DNA of 64,000 nt from Acinetobacter colistiniresistens. GTDB lineage: Bacteria > Pseudomonadota > Gammaproteobacteria > Pseudomonadales > Moraxellaceae. The notes beneath the pieces were generated by a model. It was not told the origin of the DNA and did not search any database. It was given only the letters and a program-made list of their open reading frames with translations. The DNA is taken from NCBI RefSeq assembly GCF_024582815.1, contig NZ_CP102099.1:3348001-3412000 (forward strand), read 5' to 3'. Both the position numbers and the translations under genes were made by a program. This document shows, piece after piece, positions 62,742 through 64,000 of the stretch; position 1 is the first letter of the stretch; each line of letters begins with the position of its first letter.

Positions 62742-64000
62742 TTAACCTAAAAACAGCTTTTCCAGATAGGGGTTTAAAAATTTGGCTTCTGGGTCAAGCT
62801 GCTGACGCAAAGCCATAAAATCATCCCACTTTGGATATAAAGCCCGAAGCTGTGTCTTGTTCATTTGATGCATTTTACCCCAATGTGGACGCCCCTGATA
62901 TTTTTGCAAGATTGGCTCAACCACATCAAAAATCAAACGTGGGTCTTGCTTATGATATTGATGCACCGAGATCGAAATGTAATCCTGCTGATAAAAAGGA
63001 CTGAGCCAAATATCATCGCCTTTGACAAAGCGAAATTCGAGCGGAAAAAAGGTTGCAACTTTATACGTTCTTAAGGCATGCAACACTTCATCTAGACACT
63101 CAATTCCACGATCAACAGGGATCTGATACTCCATTTCATTGAACTTGGTATTGCGCGGTGTTGGAAATATCTTGCTCGACCAATCGACATAAGTGGTTGG
63201 TTTGACAAAGATCCCTAATAGCTTCTGTAAATAAGGATTCAGCGAAGGAAAGTTTTTGGTTAATTCGGAACATAAGGTTAATAAAGTATCATCCGATGGG
63301 AAATTTTCCTTACGAGGCAAAACAGCTTCATCGGTCTCATCCAAGGTTTTCAACATCAACTGCTTTTCATGGGAAAACACAAAGCACTCAATATGTCGAT
63401 GCTGATGTTTCCATTGCTGAATGTGTTGCATCATGTCCTCTACAGGACAAAGTTCAATGTGTTCTTTGAGTTTATAGCGTGGGCGATTTTGCATGGTGAT
63501 CTGGGTCAAGATGCCTAAACTACCTAAAGAAACTCGCCCTGCGGCAAAAACTTCAGGATGTTCTGTGCGACTGCATTTCAGGATTTCACCCGATGCCGTC
63601 AATAACTCAAATGCCTCAACATAGGCCGAAATACAATGTAAATCTGCGCCTGTGCCATGTGTGCCTGTAGAGGCCGCACCCGCCAGACTTTGTTGATCAA
63701 TATCGCCCTGATTCATTAAAGCCTGATTGATCGATTGTTGTTGTAAATGTTGGTCTAGGTCATATAAACGTGTGCCTGCATAAATGCTGCTTTGGCAGCG
63801 TTCGAAATCGGTAGAGGCTATTCCGGCAATATGATCCAAAGACAATAAGGTTGCATCAGTACAGACCAACGGCGTAAAAGAATGCCCTGCACCCACTACC
63901 CGTATTTTTTGCTGCGCCTGAACAATAGCCTGTAGTTCTTGAATATTGGCAGGTTGCAAAATCTGTTGTGGCTTGGCTTTTTGAAAGCCAGACCAGTTCG
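62742..64000 (-). CDS. D-arabinono-1,4-lactone oxidase-like FAD enzyme (partial, cut by right edge)
   Basis: The frame is open to the window edge: the residues NWSGFQKAKPQQILQPANIQ before 63959 match the family start, so that TTG is not the true start. The FAD domain has KIRVVGAGHSFTPLVCTD, the flavin-binding His is in GHSF, and GAASTGTHGTGADLHCISAY follows. The C-terminal ALO domain ends RPHWGKMHQMNKTQLRALYP and DPEAKFLNPYLEKLF. It oxidises a sugar-lactone or similar polyol. It is on the same strand as the DSD1-like gene but 245 bases apart. Confidence 0.88.
   Translation of the reverse strand, partial: NWSGFQKAKPQQILQPANIQELQAIVQAQQKIRVVGAGHSFTPLVCTDATLLSLDHIAGIASTDFERCQSSIYAGTRLYDLDQHLQQQSINQALMNQGDIDQQSLAGAASTGTHGTGADLHCISAYVEAFELLTASGEILKCSRTEHPEVFAAGRVSLGSLGILTQITMQNRPRYKLKEHIELCPVEDMMQHIQQWKHQHRHIECFVFSHEKQLMLKTLDETDEAVLPRKENFPSDDTLLTLCSELTKNFPSLNPYLQKLLGIFVKPTTYVDWSSKIFPTPRNTKFNEMEYQIPVDRGIECLDEVLHALRTYKVATFFPLEFRFVKGDDIWLSPFYQQDYISISVHQYHKQDPRLIFDVVEPILQKYQGRPHWGKMHQMNKTQLRALYPKWDDFMALRQQLDPEAKFLNPYLEKLFLG

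Noticed and set aside
63959..63959. TTG start for the lactone-oxidase-like gene
   Set aside because: Conserved family residues continue in frame upstream to the window edge, so the gene is cut and does not start there.

Overview
The window looks like the chromosome of an Acinetobacter (Moraxellaceae, Gammaproteobacteria). It is AT-rich, and it carries gyrA with an acidic insert near the C-terminus, a lolD plus single lolC/E-type permease pair, lysA-dapF with an LptM-like lipoprotein, comEC, etfBA, metH, radA followed by a Tim44-like gene, and a glutaminase-STAS fusion. The genus is inferred from gene content and protein character, not from a database search. No rRNA, tRNA or CRISPR was seen.

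Bases 1 to about 11,200 are the right-hand part of a P22-like (podovirus) prophage that is clearly degraded. Read leftwards on the minus strand it holds a coat gene lacking its 5' portion, a HeH-domain gene split by an IS3-family element, gp4-like and gp10-like head/tail completion genes, small virion genes, two ejection-type proteins, a lipoprotein cargo gene, two tiny membrane ORFs that could be a lysis cassette, and an ORF running off the left edge that joins the N-terminal part of a phage lysozyme to a tailspike-like beta-helix. The integrase and an excisionase-like gene lie at the right end. Terminase, portal, scaffold, repressor and replication genes are absent between the early fragment and the coat fragment, so a deletion junction lies near 9735-9750.

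From 11.2 to 23 kb the content is host housekeeping: an alpha/beta hydrolase, an SppA-type protease, an LpxL/M-like acyltransferase, ComEC, LolD and its permease, a PilZ protein, an EamA transporter, a UPF0178 protein, an unknown acidic protein and SerC. From 23.5 to 32.4 kb two + strand operons dominate. The first is TolC-like protein, HlyD-like adaptor and two ABC-2 permeases with no ATPase gene. The second is four translationally coupled genes (YdjC/NaxD-like deacetylase, ArnC-like glycosyltransferase, GtrA, ArnT-like transferase) that fit an amino-sugar modification of lipid A.

From 32.4 to 50 kb come gyrA, etfBA, xerC, a LysE-type exporter, the dapF-lysA-lptM group, a CycA-like permease, radA, a Tim44-like gene, a 28-copy octamer tandem repeat, and pit with a good Pho-box match. 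From 50 to 64 kb come metH, a cluster of G/C-rich palindromes beside a DUF559 nuclease gene, a glutaminase-STAS protein, peptide deformylase, several small hypotheticals, a UspA protein, a FadL-family porin, a DSD1-like PLP enzyme, and an aldonolactone-oxidase-like flavoenzyme cut by the right edge.
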